The translations under genes and the position numbers were made by a program. A DNA stretch of 64,000 bases from Thalassospira sp. HF15. Lineage in GTDB: Bacteria > Pseudomonadota > Alphaproteobacteria > Rhodospirillales > Thalassospiraceae. Positions 9,170 through 17,080 of this stretch are shown piece after piece. Each line of letters begins with the position of its first letter. Position 1 is the first letter of the stretch. The notes beneath the pieces were generated by a model. It was not told where the DNA came from. It searched no databases and saw only the letters and a program-made list of their open reading frames with translations. The stretch lies in NCBI RefSeq assembly GCF_011806525.1, contig NZ_JAAVKI010000002.1, forward strand, positions 310,001 through 374,000. Direction: 5' to 3'.

Positions 9170-10075
9170 TCAGGAGCCGAACTGTCGATCCGGACCAAAC
9201 AGGCGAAAATCTTCCGAAATGATCGCAAGCGGCGAAAAACCAATCAGCTCGCCCGACAGATCGCTGTCAATCAACTGAACCGGCACACCCTGATGCAGGC
9301 CACGCAAAGCTGCCTGATGTCCCTGGGCAACGCGGGCTTCACACATCCGGGCAAGTTCCTTGCGTGATCCGGCTGCATCTGCCAGCGTCACGGGTGAATG
9401 GACAACAATCTCGACCGTCACCTTACCAAGCGCGAGAAACTGCCACAAATGCGGCACCAAGTCCATATCCCCGTACCAGGAATAAAACGCCCGCAAATCA
9501 CGGCCAATCGGCGCCCCGTCAAGACGGGTGGCGGCAATCGAAATCGGCTGGAATTTGACCGGCGATCCATCCGGCATCACCCGCTCAGCCGCGGCAAACA
9601 AAGTTGATTTGAACGGCAACACACGGTTGCCATCGTTGCTTGTCCCTTCCGGGAACAGGATCAGCTTGTCACCATTGCCCAGACGTGCGCTCAGTTGATC
9701 GTTCTGTTCGCGCGATCGGGCCGCACGGCGTTCGATAAAGGTCGTGCGGGAAAGTTTGGCAAGCAAACCGACAACCGGCCAGTTGGCAACTTCGGTCTTG
9801 GCGATAAAGCTGCCACGGGTCAGTGCGCCCAGAACCGGGATATCAAGATAGGACGCGTGGTTGGCAACGATAACGCCCGGCCCGTCCATCATATCAACGC
9901 CCGAAACCCGAACTTCGATATGCAGGATGCGCAGGCAAAGGGCGTGATAGAAACGCGGCAATTCTTCAGCCAGCTTCAACCGGCCGGCAATTGCGACGAT
10001 CTGCACCGGCAACAAAACCAGTGTCAGAAGCGCATAGGCCGTCAGGCGAATGGCAGCACACACATAGCAGTTCAC
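9170..10075 (-). CDS. olsA: 1-acyl-sn-glycerol-3-phosphate acyltransferase family (probable OlsA)
   Basis: This is a 301-residue PlsC-family membrane acyltransferase. An N-terminal hydrophobic helix (about 11-31) is followed by the catalytic NHASYLD (His73, Asp78) and the phosphate-binding FPEGTSNDG at 141-149. Family members acylate lysophosphatidic acid or, in the OlsA branch, lyso-ornithine lipid. It begins with GTG inside the stop region of the upstream OlsB-like gene (GTGA overlap), so the two are translationally coupled. This argues for the OlsA role: acylating the product of OlsB to give ornithine lipid. A plain PlsC role in phosphatidate synthesis cannot be excluded. Confidence 0.8.
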   Translation of the reverse strand: MNCYVCAAIRLTAYALLTLVLLPVQIVAIAGRLKLAEELPRFYHALCLRILHIEVRVSGVDMMDGPGVIVANHASYLDIPVLGALTRGSFIAKTEVANWPVVGLLAKLSRTTFIERRAARSREQNDQLSARLGNGDKLILFPEGTSNDGNRVLPFKSTLFAAAERVMPDGSPVKFQPISIAATRLDGAPIGRDLRAFYSWYGDMDLVPHLWQFLALGKVTVEIVVHSPVTLADAAGSRKELARMCEARVAQGHQAALRGLHQGVPVQLIDSDLSGELIGFSPLAIISEDFRLFGPDRQFGS

Positions 10076-10866
10076 GATACCCTCGCGGTGCGTTCGTAAT
10101 GCTTGTAATAGCGATCCGTCACCTTTTCAGTCGGCAACACGATGCAGATATCCGTGGTGTTGAACTGATGATCAATCACCGCCCCATCGCCGACAAAGCC
10201 ACCCAGACGCAGATAGCCCTTGATCAGTGGCGGCAGATCGCGCAGCGCCTGACGCTGGTCAATGCCATTGATCTCGGCACGCATCATCGGCTCGTATCGA
10301 TCTTCAATCGCGCGCGGGCGCATGTCTTCGGGGGCAAGGTGATTGTGATGCAGATAGGTCAGAACATCCTTGAAGGCATCCGGATCGGTACCGTGGAACG
10401 ATGCACAGCCAAACATCAGTTTGATGTCGTATTTGAAAACATAGGCCGCGATCCCCTGCCACAAGAGCTGCAAGGTCGGCATGGTGCGGTATTCGGCCTC
10501 AACACAGGAACGGCCAAGTTCCATGATTTCGCCGGTTTCCTTTACCGCATTAAGCATGCTTTCGATGTGGTATTCATCCGCGCTGTAAAAGCCGCCATGT
10601 TCGTTGGCAACCGACTGGCGCAGCAGGCGATAGGTGCCAACAACCCCGTCGGCCCCGCTTCCGCGGCTGTGATCCAGAACAAGAAGATGGTCGCACAGGG
10701 GATCATAGTGATCAAAGTCGCGCTTTTCGGCAGCCATTTCGTCGCTTGGTTTGGCGCCGCGCTCTTCATAGAACACTTTATAGCGAAGCTTCTGACTGGC
10801 GAGAATTTCGTCCTGATTCTCGGCAAGGCGAACCTCAAGCCGTTGAAGCCCTTTTTCGTCACGCAT
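10072..10866 (-). CDS. olsB: OlsB-like L-ornithine N-alpha-acyltransferase (GNAT fold)
   Basis: OlsB transfers a 3-hydroxyacyl group from acyl carrier protein to ornithine, the first step of ornithine-lipid synthesis. The 264-residue protein belongs to the hemolysin-like GNAT family. Family motifs visible are LRYKVFYEERGA near the N-terminus, ELGRSCVEAEYR in the middle, and the GCASFHGTDP region followed by YLHHNHLAPEDMRPRA. I chose ATG 10866, which has AAGGG seven bases upstream, over a TTG at 10905. It is coupled by overlap to the acyltransferase downstream. Some relatives are annotated only as hemolysin, so the substrate is inferred from family and context. Confidence 0.8.
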   Translation of the reverse strand: MRDEKGLQRLEVRLAENQDEILASQKLRYKVFYEERGAKPSDEMAAEKRDFDHYDPLCDHLLVLDHSRGSGADGVVGTYRLLRQSVANEHGGFYSADEYHIESMLNAVKETGEIMELGRSCVEAEYRTMPTLQLLWQGIAAYVFKYDIKLMFGCASFHGTDPDAFKDVLTYLHHNHLAPEDMRPRAIEDRYEPMMRAEINGIDQRQALRDLPPLIKGYLRLGGFVGDGAVIDHQFNTTDICIVLPTEKVTDRYYKHYERTARVS

Positions 10867-10949
10867 GACAACACCCTTTCGTTCAACTGCACGGATTTTG
10901 CGCAAGAATTGGGTGAAGAGCGAGTGAAGGCTTTGTGAAGAACAGGTAA

Positions 10950-10989
10950 CAAAATTATGAAGGCCACTTGCCTGTTACAGCAAGTGGCC
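10950..10989 (-). terminator. fur terminator
   Basis: A perfect 10-bp stem joins GGCCACTTGC (10962-10971) to GCAAGTGGCC (10980-10989) around an 8-base loop. A T-rich tail (TTCATAATTTTGTT) follows on the minus strand. It lies 40 bases past the fur-family stop codon. Confidence 0.8.
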
Positions 10990-11028
10990 TTGATAACCGG
11001 AAGTCCAATGCACCCCTGAGCGGCAGAT

Positions 11029-11451
11029 TTACTTGCCGTCTTTCAAAGGAACACCATAAAGCTCAAGTCGATGGCCGACCAGGCGATAGCCCAGTTCGAT
11101 GGCGATCTCTTCCTGAAGCTTTTCGATTTTTTCGTTCGAAAACTCGATCACGTCGCCTGAGCGCATGTCGATCAGGTGATCATGATGCTCTTCGGTCAGT
11201 TCCTCGTAACGCGCGCGACCGTCGCCGAAATCGTGTTTTTCAAGGATATCTGCCTCTTCGAACAGGCGGACAGTGCGATACACGGTCGCAATCGAAATCT
11301 TTGGATCAATGTCAGTGGCCCGACGATAAACCAGTTCGACGTCCGGGTGGTCTTCGGACTCAGAGAGCACACGGGCAATCACCCGGCGTTGGCCCGTCAT
11401 TTTCAGGCCCGCGTCGATGCATTTCTGCTCGATAGTTGATTCTGCAAGCAT
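11029..11451 (-). CDS. fur: Fur family metalloregulator
   Basis: This is a 140-residue metal-responsive repressor. The winged-helix domain covers about 1-80 (MTGQRRVIARVLSESEDHP, then ISIATVYRTVRLFEEADIL). The dimerisation and metal domain carries the HHDH motif at 89-92 followed by LIDMRSGDVIEF. The Cys pairs of a structural zinc site are absent, as in many alphaproteobacterial Fur/Mur proteins. It could sense iron or manganese; the sequence does not decide. ATG 11451 fits the family start, while a longer reading adds 53 unrelated residues. It stands alone between tusA-like and ols genes with its own terminator. Confidence 0.9.
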   Translation of the reverse strand: MLAESTIEQKCIDAGLKMTGQRRVIARVLSESEDHPDVELVYRRATDIDPKISIATVYRTVRLFEEADILEKHDFGDGRARYEELTEEHHDHLIDMRSGDVIEFSNEKIEKLQEEIAIELGYRLVGHRLELYGVPLKDGK

Positions 11452-11703
11452 TGTCTTGTTTCTCGTTTCCGTTTCCGGTTCCACCTGTCCCCAGCCGAGA
11501 CGTGTCTCTGGCGTCGATCTCTTGTGGCTCAATATTGAAAAATCCGCCACATATCGCAAGGTTGAATTCGCGATAAAATCCGCTTCCTGTAAATCGCTGG
11601 TATTAACCACCTGCGATCACAATCATATCGGCATTCTCGTGCCCACTTGCCACCCGCGATGAAGGACGCTACTTCAAAGTCACGCATCAAGGCAGGAGAC
11701 CGC

Positions 11704-11952
11704 ATGGCCACCGCAACCCCGGACCAGAAAATAGACATCACCACGGACGTCTGCCCGATGACGTTTGTGCGCACCCGTCTCAAACTTGAAACCATGACAC
11801 CGGGCCAGGTTCTTGAAGTTACACTTAGCAACGGTGAACCGTTAAAAAACGTTCCGCGCTCCGTAACCGAGATGGGCGATGAAGTCATCGAACTGGTCGA
11901 AATCGCTGATACACCGGGAATCTACCGGCTTACAATCCGCAAGGGATCGTGA
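11704..11952 (+). CDS. TusA/SirA family sulfur-carrier-like protein
   Basis: This is an 82-residue TusA-fold protein. The conserved active-site cysteine is Cys17 in DVCPMTFVRTRLKLE. The usual CPxP motif reads CPMT here, a variant seen in TusA relatives of unknown role. TusA proteins carry persulfide sulfur to tRNA thiolation or other acceptors in the cytosol. The start ATG at 11704 has AGGAG five bases upstream. It diverges from the fur-family gene across about 250 bases. No tusBCD or mnmA neighbours are present, so the partner is unknown. Confidence 0.8.
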   Translation: MATATPDQKIDITTDVCPMTFVRTRLKLETMTPGQVLEVTLSNGEPLKNVPRSVTEMGDEVIELVEIADTPGIYRLTIRKGS

Positions 11953-12131
11953 AACTAGAAGTTCCAATGCAGGCTTACACTACAACAGGTTGGCGCTCAA
12001 AACCACACTATTTATGTGGATATAATGGATTAAAATTGCTCCAAATTGCCTAAGACCATGTTGGGAAACCAAACTTTCTTTGATGGCTCAGGCGGGCACT
12101 TCGCATCGGGAAAATCTTCTCGGTCCCAAGC

Positions 12132-12656
12132 CTAGATCAAACGTTCAAGAACGAGTGCATCAACTTTAAGGCCATCAGGCCGGGAATAGTATCGCTTGCG
12201 ACGCCCGATCTCGGAAAAGCCGTTCTGACGATAAAGCGCGATCGCGCCGTCATTATCGACCGCCACTTCCAACAAGATACGGGTAACACCGGCCGCCTCA
12301 AGGCGCTCCTTGACGGCATCAAGCAATGCACGCCCCACCCCCATGCGCCGTGCATCGGGGGCGACCGTAATCGTATTGATTTCCGCCTCGTCCATCACAG
12401 CCTGCATCAGAACAAAGCCAAGCGGCTGGTCCTTGGCATTTTTCGACGTGTCGCCAGGTCGATAGGCCAGAATGCCAAATGCACCAAGCACATCAAGCAG
12501 CCGGATGATCGCATCTGCATCCCACGCATCGTCAAACCCTTGTGCATGCAGCGCACTTGCCAACGGCGCGAAGGCCGCCGTCAGCGGCACCAGCACAATT
12601 TCCGGGTCCGAACCGTCGGCCATGTCTCCGACATCAGTGGGATCAGGTGGTGTCAT
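12132..12656 (-). CDS. rimI: ribosomal protein bS18-alanine N-acetyltransferase RimI-like
   Basis: This is a 174-residue GNAT acetyltransferase, longer than E. coli RimI because of an acidic N-terminal extension. The acetyl-CoA loop is visible as ARRMGVGRALLDAV at about 102-115, and the C-terminal YRQNGFSEIGRRKRYY region matches RimI, including the tyrosine used as acid. RimI acetylates the N-terminus of ribosomal protein S18. Its ATG overlaps the tsaB stop by four bases, and tsaB-rimI coupling is widespread. A general GNAT role is possible but the context favours RimI. Confidence 0.88.
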   Translation of the reverse strand: MTPPDPTDVGDMADGSDPEIVLVPLTAAFAPLASALHAQGFDDAWDADAIIRLLDVLGAFGILAYRPGDTSKNAKDQPLGFVLMQAVMDEAEINTITVAPDARRMGVGRALLDAVKERLEAAGVTRILLEVAVDNDGAIALYRQNGFSEIGRRKRYYSRPDGLKVDALVLERLI

Positions 12657-13426
12657 TTCCGTTTCTGCGGTCCCTGATCTTCAATGCGACGTGCATCGGG
12701 TGCCCGCAAGTAAAGTGGCACCGGGGCAAGATTCTCGCCGCTTTCCCAGCGCTCCGCCGCAATTCTTGCCACATTGCCCGCCCGCGGAAGGCCCGGTGCC
12801 GTGCAATCATAAAACGCATCGGGCGCATGGGCCGCCGCCGTCAAAAGACGCGGTGTGGCATCACCGGCAAGCAACGTATCACCGGGCGGCGCCATCATAA
12901 GCGCCTGACGCGGTGCGACACATTCAGCGGTGCTGAGCGGGCGCTTTTTGCCATCAAAGGCCTGGGCAAAGATCTCGTTTCGTTTGCTATCAAGGGCAAC
13001 AAGGATATTGCGTCCCTGCTGGTCACGCTCGGACACGCCATAGGCAACGGCTTCAAGCGAACTGACACCAACCACCGGGATCTTGCGCGCCAGACCAAGG
13101 GCGCGCGCGGTTGAAAGACCAATCCGCATGCCGGTAAAGGCACCAGGACCAACGGTTACGGCAATCCCGTCAATGTCAGAAAAATCGACTTTTGCGATTT
13201 CGAGACTTTTGGCGATGAACCCCATCAGATGTTCGGCCTGACCCCGTTCCATATCCTCATATAGTTCACCCTTGACCGCACCATCAATCAGAACGGCCGT
13301 CGACAGCGACGTTGAGGCGGTATCAATCGCCAAAATCGTCGGTCCGGACTTTTCCGTCTTTGTCTTTGCGGCTTCTGATGCGCTATGGTCGGCGCCATCT
13401 GATGTGCGCGACTGTCCAGTCAGCAT
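12653..13426 (-). CDS. tsaB: tRNA threonylcarbamoyladenosine biosynthesis protein TsaB
   Basis: TsaB is the non-catalytic ASKHA-fold partner of TsaD in making t6A37 of ANN-decoding tRNAs. The 257-residue protein has ILAIDTASTSLSTAVL near the N-terminus, the family signature VGPGAFTGMRIGLSTARAL and VVGVSSLEAVA. A roughly 30-residue Lys/Ser-rich extension precedes the domain. I chose ATG 13426; an in-frame TTG at 13453 is preceded by GGAGG but would run into the divergent dipeptidase start. It overlaps rimI by four bases. Confidence 0.92.
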   Translation of the reverse strand: MLTGQSRTSDGADHSASEAAKTKTEKSGPTILAIDTASTSLSTAVLIDGAVKGELYEDMERGQAEHLMGFIAKSLEIAKVDFSDIDGIAVTVGPGAFTGMRIGLSTARALGLARKIPVVGVSSLEAVAYGVSERDQQGRNILVALDSKRNEIFAQAFDGKKRPLSTAECVAPRQALMMAPPGDTLLAGDATPRLLTAAAHAPDAFYDCTAPGLPRAGNVARIAAERWESGENLAPVPLYLRAPDARRIEDQGPQKRK

Positions 13427-13472
13427 TTTCTTTATGTAATCGGTGAACGACAAGAACAGGGGGCCTCCGGCG

Positions 13473-14033
13473 ATGGCGCTGGTCGAAATTACGCCACAAG
13501 AATATGATGTCGAAATTGATATCGTCTATGCCACGGATCGCAATTTCACCGGGGCACCGATTTATTCACGACCTGCCTGCTACCTTCATGCCGATGCTGC
13601 CAAATGCCTGAAAAAGGCCTCTGCCATGGCGCGCCGTCAGGGGGTGAAATTGCGCATTCTTGATGCGTTTCGTCCGCAAGAAGCACAACGTGCCCTTTGG
13701 AACCATTCGCCCAACCCCGATTTCGTCGCCAACCCGGATTTCGGATCGCCACATGGTCGTGGTGTGGCCATTGATCTAACCCTGATTGATCAAAACGGCA
13801 AGGAACTGGATATGGGGGCAGGGTTTGATGAAATGCATATCCGGTCCTATCACGGGTCTGATTTGATCTCCAAACAGGCAGAAGCCAACCGTTTCCTGCT
13901 GCTTGGCATCATGGTCAGTGCCGGGTTTGAATATTACGATCACGAATGGTGGCACTATCAATTACCCAATGCACGCGCACGTTATCCGCTGTTTTCCGAT
14001 AGCTCGCTGCCCGAACCAATGATGATCAAGTAA
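13473..14033 (+). CDS. ddpX: D-alanyl-D-alanine dipeptidase (VanX/DdpX family)
   Basis: This is a 186-residue zinc dipeptidase that splits D-Ala-D-Ala. The active-site pattern matches VanX: Arg67 (DAFRPQEAQ), zinc ligands His94 and Asp101 (SPHGRGVAIDL), the catalytic Glu158 and zinc ligand His161 (HEWWHY). No signal peptide is seen, so it is probably cytosolic and used for peptidoglycan turnover or D-Ala salvage rather than vancomycin resistance. The ATG at 13473 follows an AGGGGG stretch. A GTG at 13443 would overlap the divergent tsaB start. No ddpABCDF transporter genes are adjacent. Confidence 0.9.
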   Translation: MALVEITPQEYDVEIDIVYATDRNFTGAPIYSRPACYLHADAAKCLKKASAMARRQGVKLRILDAFRPQEAQRALWNHSPNPDFVANPDFGSPHGRGVAIDLTLIDQNGKELDMGAGFDEMHIRSYHGSDLISKQAEANRFLLLGIMVSAGFEYYDHEWWHYQLPNARARYPLFSDSSLPEPMMIK

Positions 14034-14035
14034 AC

Positions 14036-14068
14036 AAAATGGCGGGACATTACGGCCCCGCCATTTTT
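14036..14068. terminator. bidirectional terminator between ddpX and the ABC operon
   Basis: AAAATGGCGGG (about 14037-14046) pairs with CCCGCCATTTT (14057-14067). A T run lies on each strand outside the stem. It serves the convergent ddpX gene (plus) and the sugar ABC operon (minus). Confidence 0.85.
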
Positions 14069-14096
14069 CAATTCGCAGGAAGGCAAATGACCAAAC

Positions 14097-15176
14097 TCAG
14101 CCTTCCAAAAGTGCCTGTCCGTTTTCCAAATCAAAAAGCGACATCCGCGCACCATCAATCACGATCCCGATATCGGCCCCCGGCTTGAATGCCTGTTCCG
14201 GGCCGCTTCGCGCCGTCATTTCCGCACCGGCAACGGCAAGACGGACATACTGATCGGGGCCTGTCGGCTCTGCCAGCACGACGCGCGCCGAAATCCCGGC
14301 ATCATCAAACATCAAATGTTCCGGCCGCGCGCCGAGTGTCATCGGACGCCCAACCATTTCATTTGCCTGGGCAGGCACATCAACCAGTGGCAATTTGCCT
14401 TTGCCAGTATCGAAAAACATCTGATCGCCTTCGCGCACCAGTGTTCCATCAACGAAATTCATTGTCGGTGCACCGACAAAACTGGCGACAAAGCGGTTTG
14501 CCGGGCGGCGATACACATTTTCCGGGGTATCGGCCTGCTGGACGCTGCCCCGATCAAGCACGACAACCTTGGTTGCCAGTGTCATCGCCTCGATCTGATC
14601 GTGGGTGACATAGACAATCGTTCGACCCAGACGCTCGTGCAGACGTTTAAGCTCGATCCGCATATCTGCACGCAGCTTGGCATCAAGGTTCGATAGCGGT
14701 TCATCAAACAGGAAAACCGCCGGCTCGCGCACAAGAGCGCGCCCAATCGCAACGCGTTGCTGTTGCCCGCCAGAAAGCTGGGATGGCTTGCGATCGAGAA
14801 GCGGCGTGATCTGCAGAAGTTCGGCAACTTCTTTCACACGTTCTTCAATATCGGGCTTTGGCATTCCCGCCATCTTAAGGCCAAAGCCGATATTCTTGCG
14901 CACCGACATCGTCGGATACAGCGCATAGGACTGAAACACCATCGCGATATCGCGTTCGTCCGGTTCAAGTGCGGTAACATCGCGGCCATTGATATCAATG
15001 GATCCACCGGTCACGGGTTCAAGTCCGGCAATCATGTTCAGCAATGTCGATTTGCCGCACCCCGATGGCCCCAACAGCACCAGGAAATCTCCGTCAGAAA
15101 TTTCCAGATTGATGTTTTCCATCACCGTGATCCCGGCATAGGCCTTGGTCACATCGCGAAGTTCGACGCCATTCAT
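14097..15176 (-). CDS. carbohydrate ABC transporter ATP-binding protein (MalK/UgpC type)
   Basis: This 359-residue ATPase powers sugar import. It has Walker A GPSGCGKST at 36-44, signature LSGGQQQR at 134-141, Walker B VFLFDEP at 154-160, and a MalK-type C-terminal OB-fold regulatory domain from about 235. It is the last gene of a four-gene operon: binding protein, two permeases, ATPase. The neighbouring GH1 beta-glucosidase suggests that the imported sugar is glucose, cellobiose or another beta-glucoside. Some residues recall glucose/mannose GtsD systems, but substrate is inference. Confidence 0.93.
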   Translation of the reverse strand: MNGVELRDVTKAYAGITVMENINLEISDGDFLVLLGPSGCGKSTLLNMIAGLEPVTGGSIDINGRDVTALEPDERDIAMVFQSYALYPTMSVRKNIGFGLKMAGMPKPDIEERVKEVAELLQITPLLDRKPSQLSGGQQQRVAIGRALVREPAVFLFDEPLSNLDAKLRADMRIELKRLHERLGRTIVYVTHDQIEAMTLATKVVVLDRGSVQQADTPENVYRRPANRFVASFVGAPTMNFVDGTLVREGDQMFFDTGKGKLPLVDVPAQANEMVGRPMTLGARPEHLMFDDAGISARVVLAEPTGPDQYVRLAVAGAEMTARSGPEQAFKPGADIGIVIDGARMSLFDLENGQALLEG

Positions 15177-15181
15177 TCCCG

Positions 15182-16036
15182 TTATCCTTTCACTGCACCT
15201 GCGGCAATGCCGCGTACAAACAGCCGCCCGGAAAGCAGATAAACCGCAAGCGTGGGCAAGGCCGTCAGCATGGTTGCAGCCATATCAACATTGTATTCCT
15301 TCTCGCCGAACTGAGAGCCGACAAGGTTATTCAGTGCCACCGTCATCGGCTGGCCCGAACGCCCGCCAAAGGTCAGGCCCAACAGGAAGTCGTTCCAGAT
15401 GTAGGTGAACTGCAAAATCATCGCGACACCAAGGATCGGCAGCGACAATGGCAACATCACATGCCAGAACAATGCCCAGAACCCGGCCCCGTCAATGCGG
15501 GCCGCTTTCAACAGATCCTGCGGAACGGTTTTGAAAAAGTTGCGGAACATCATCGTGGTAAAGGCAACACCCCAGATGACATGCACCAAAATAAGCCCCG
15601 GAATGGACCCGAAGATCCCCAGTTCGCGGATCATGATGATCAGCGGATAAAGCGTGACCTGCGGTGGAATGAACATCCCGACCAGAAGGGCTGCAAACAT
15701 CACATTCGCCCCCTTCATTTTCCATACCGCCAGCGAATATCCCGTCACCGCACCCAGCCCGACAGACAGGATAAGGGCCGGGATGACAATCTGGACCGAG
15801 GTCATGAACGAAGATGATAACCCGCCGCATTTCTTGCCAAGTGTCTGGGTGCAGTCGCCAAGCCAGGCTTTGCTCCAGGCCGCAAAGCTCGGGTCGGCTG
15901 GCAGGGTAAAGATGCTGCCATTCCTGATTTCATCCATTGATTTCAGTGATGTTGAAATCATGATGAAAACCGGGGCCATGATCATGATGGCTGCCAGGCA
16001 TAGCAATCCGTAAAGGGCCCATCGATTGTATCGCAT
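15182..16036 (-). CDS. carbohydrate ABC transporter permease (MalG type)
   Basis: This 284-residue inner-membrane protein has six predicted membrane segments, starting with ALYGLLCLAAIMIMAPVF. The cytoplasmic EAA loop (KAARIDGAGFWALFWHVMLP, about 190-209) contacts the ATPase. ATG 16036 lies two bases after the stop of the first permease and follows a G-rich stretch; a longer reading would overlap that gene by 26 codons. It stands five bases before the ATPase gene, so all are co-transcribed. Confidence 0.93.
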   Translation of the reverse strand: MRYNRWALYGLLCLAAIMIMAPVFIMISTSLKSMDEIRNGSIFTLPADPSFAAWSKAWLGDCTQTLGKKCGGLSSSFMTSVQIVIPALILSVGLGAVTGYSLAVWKMKGANVMFAALLVGMFIPPQVTLYPLIIMIRELGIFGSIPGLILVHVIWGVAFTTMMFRNFFKTVPQDLLKAARIDGAGFWALFWHVMLPLSLPILGVAMILQFTYIWNDFLLGLTFGGRSGQPMTVALNNLVGSQFGEKEYNVDMAATMLTALPTLAVYLLSGRLFVRGIAAGAVKG

Positions 16037-16038
16037 GA

Positions 16039-16989
16039 TCAATGCCCCCGCCCGCCGCGCTCTTTTTTGAGCTCGAAATAGATATACGGGGAAATCACGG
16101 CAATCACGGTGCACAGCAAGACAAACGCACCAGCCGCCCCCAGACCAAGTTCCTGACGGTTCAGGATATGATCAACCACAAAACGTGCCGGCAAATCCGA
16201 TGAAAAGCCCGGCCCGCCACCGGTCAGCGCGACAACAAGATCAAACGCCTTCATCACAATCGCACTCATCAGAATAAAGACCGTGAAGAAAACAGTGCGC
16301 ATCATCGGCGTGATGATATGCAGATAAACCCGCCATACCGGAATGCCATCGACGCGCGATGCCTTCCAGATATTGGGATCAATATTGCGAAGACCGGCCA
16401 AAAACAACGCCATGCAAAGCCCGACCTGCTGCCAGATTCCGGCAATTGCCAGCGTGTAAATCGATCTGTCAGGCCGCACGATCCAGTTAAATTCGAAACT
16501 GGCCCAGCCAAGGGCACGCACGGCTTCTTGCAGGCCAAGTCCCGGGTTCATCACCCATTGCCAAATAACACCGGTGACAATGAACGACATCGAAAGCGGC
16601 AGCATAAAGAGGGTTCGAAACATTCCCTCTGCCTTGACCCCGCGATCAATCAGGATTGCCAGCAAATAGCCAAAAACAACACAGCCGCCGATAAACAAGA
16701 ACCCGTGAATCGCCAGATTCTGCATCGCCGTCCACCAGCGTTCATTGGCAAACAGGCGGACATACTGATCAAAACCGGTGAATTTATAGACAGGTAAAAG
16801 CCGGGAACGGGTCAGAGAGATGATGAACGTCCAAATGATAAACCCGTAAAAGCAGACAATCGTGATTGTCATTGCCGGGATCAGCGCCACACCAGCACTC
16901 CATTGGGGCCGCCAACGCTTTTTTCCAGACTTGATTGGGATTTTTTGATCGTCGGAACGCTGCAACACGTCCGGTGCCGGTTCGGCCAT
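16039..16989 (-). CDS. carbohydrate ABC transporter permease (MalF type)
   Basis: This 316-residue inner-membrane protein has a basic cytoplasmic N-terminus and six predicted membrane helices. The EAA loop reads KASRVDGIPVWRVYLHIITP (about 207-226). It partners the second permease to form the channel. I chose ATG 16989 (MAEPAPDV); a reading from 17028 adds 13 residues that fall in the upstream hairpin. The 91-base gap from the binding-protein gene contains a strong stem-loop. Confidence 0.92.
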   Translation of the reverse strand: MAEPAPDVLQRSDDQKIPIKSGKKRWRPQWSAGVALIPAMTITIVCFYGFIIWTFIISLTRSRLLPVYKFTGFDQYVRLFANERWWTAMQNLAIHGFLFIGGCVVFGYLLAILIDRGVKAEGMFRTLFMLPLSMSFIVTGVIWQWVMNPGLGLQEAVRALGWASFEFNWIVRPDRSIYTLAIAGIWQQVGLCMALFLAGLRNIDPNIWKASRVDGIPVWRVYLHIITPMMRTVFFTVFILMSAIVMKAFDLVVALTGGGPGFSSDLPARFVVDHILNRQELGLGAAGAFVLLCTVIAVISPYIYFELKKERGGRGH

Positions 16990-17012
16990 GACATTCTCGC
17001 CTATTTGTAAAG

Positions 17013-17048
17013 GCGCCGCTGCACCCACGTTCGTGGCATCAGCGGCGC
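17013..17048 (-). promoter_or_regulatory. intercistronic stem-loop in the sugar ABC operon
   Basis: A perfect 9-bp stem joins GCGCCGCTG (17013-17021) to CAGCGGCGC (17040-17048), with an inner CCAC/GTGG helix. The T run is on the plus side, and only a weak TTTACAAATA follows on the minus strand. It is therefore better seen as a transcript-stabilising or partly terminating element that would leave more binding-protein mRNA than permease mRNA. Confidence 0.6.
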
Positions 17049-17080
17049 TTTTTCACAATGTCCCAAGTTTCGCAAAGTCG

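Noticed and set aside
13443-13472. GTG start for the dipeptidase at 13443
   Set aside because: It adds ten residues that overlap the tsaB start region, while ATG 13473 matches the family.
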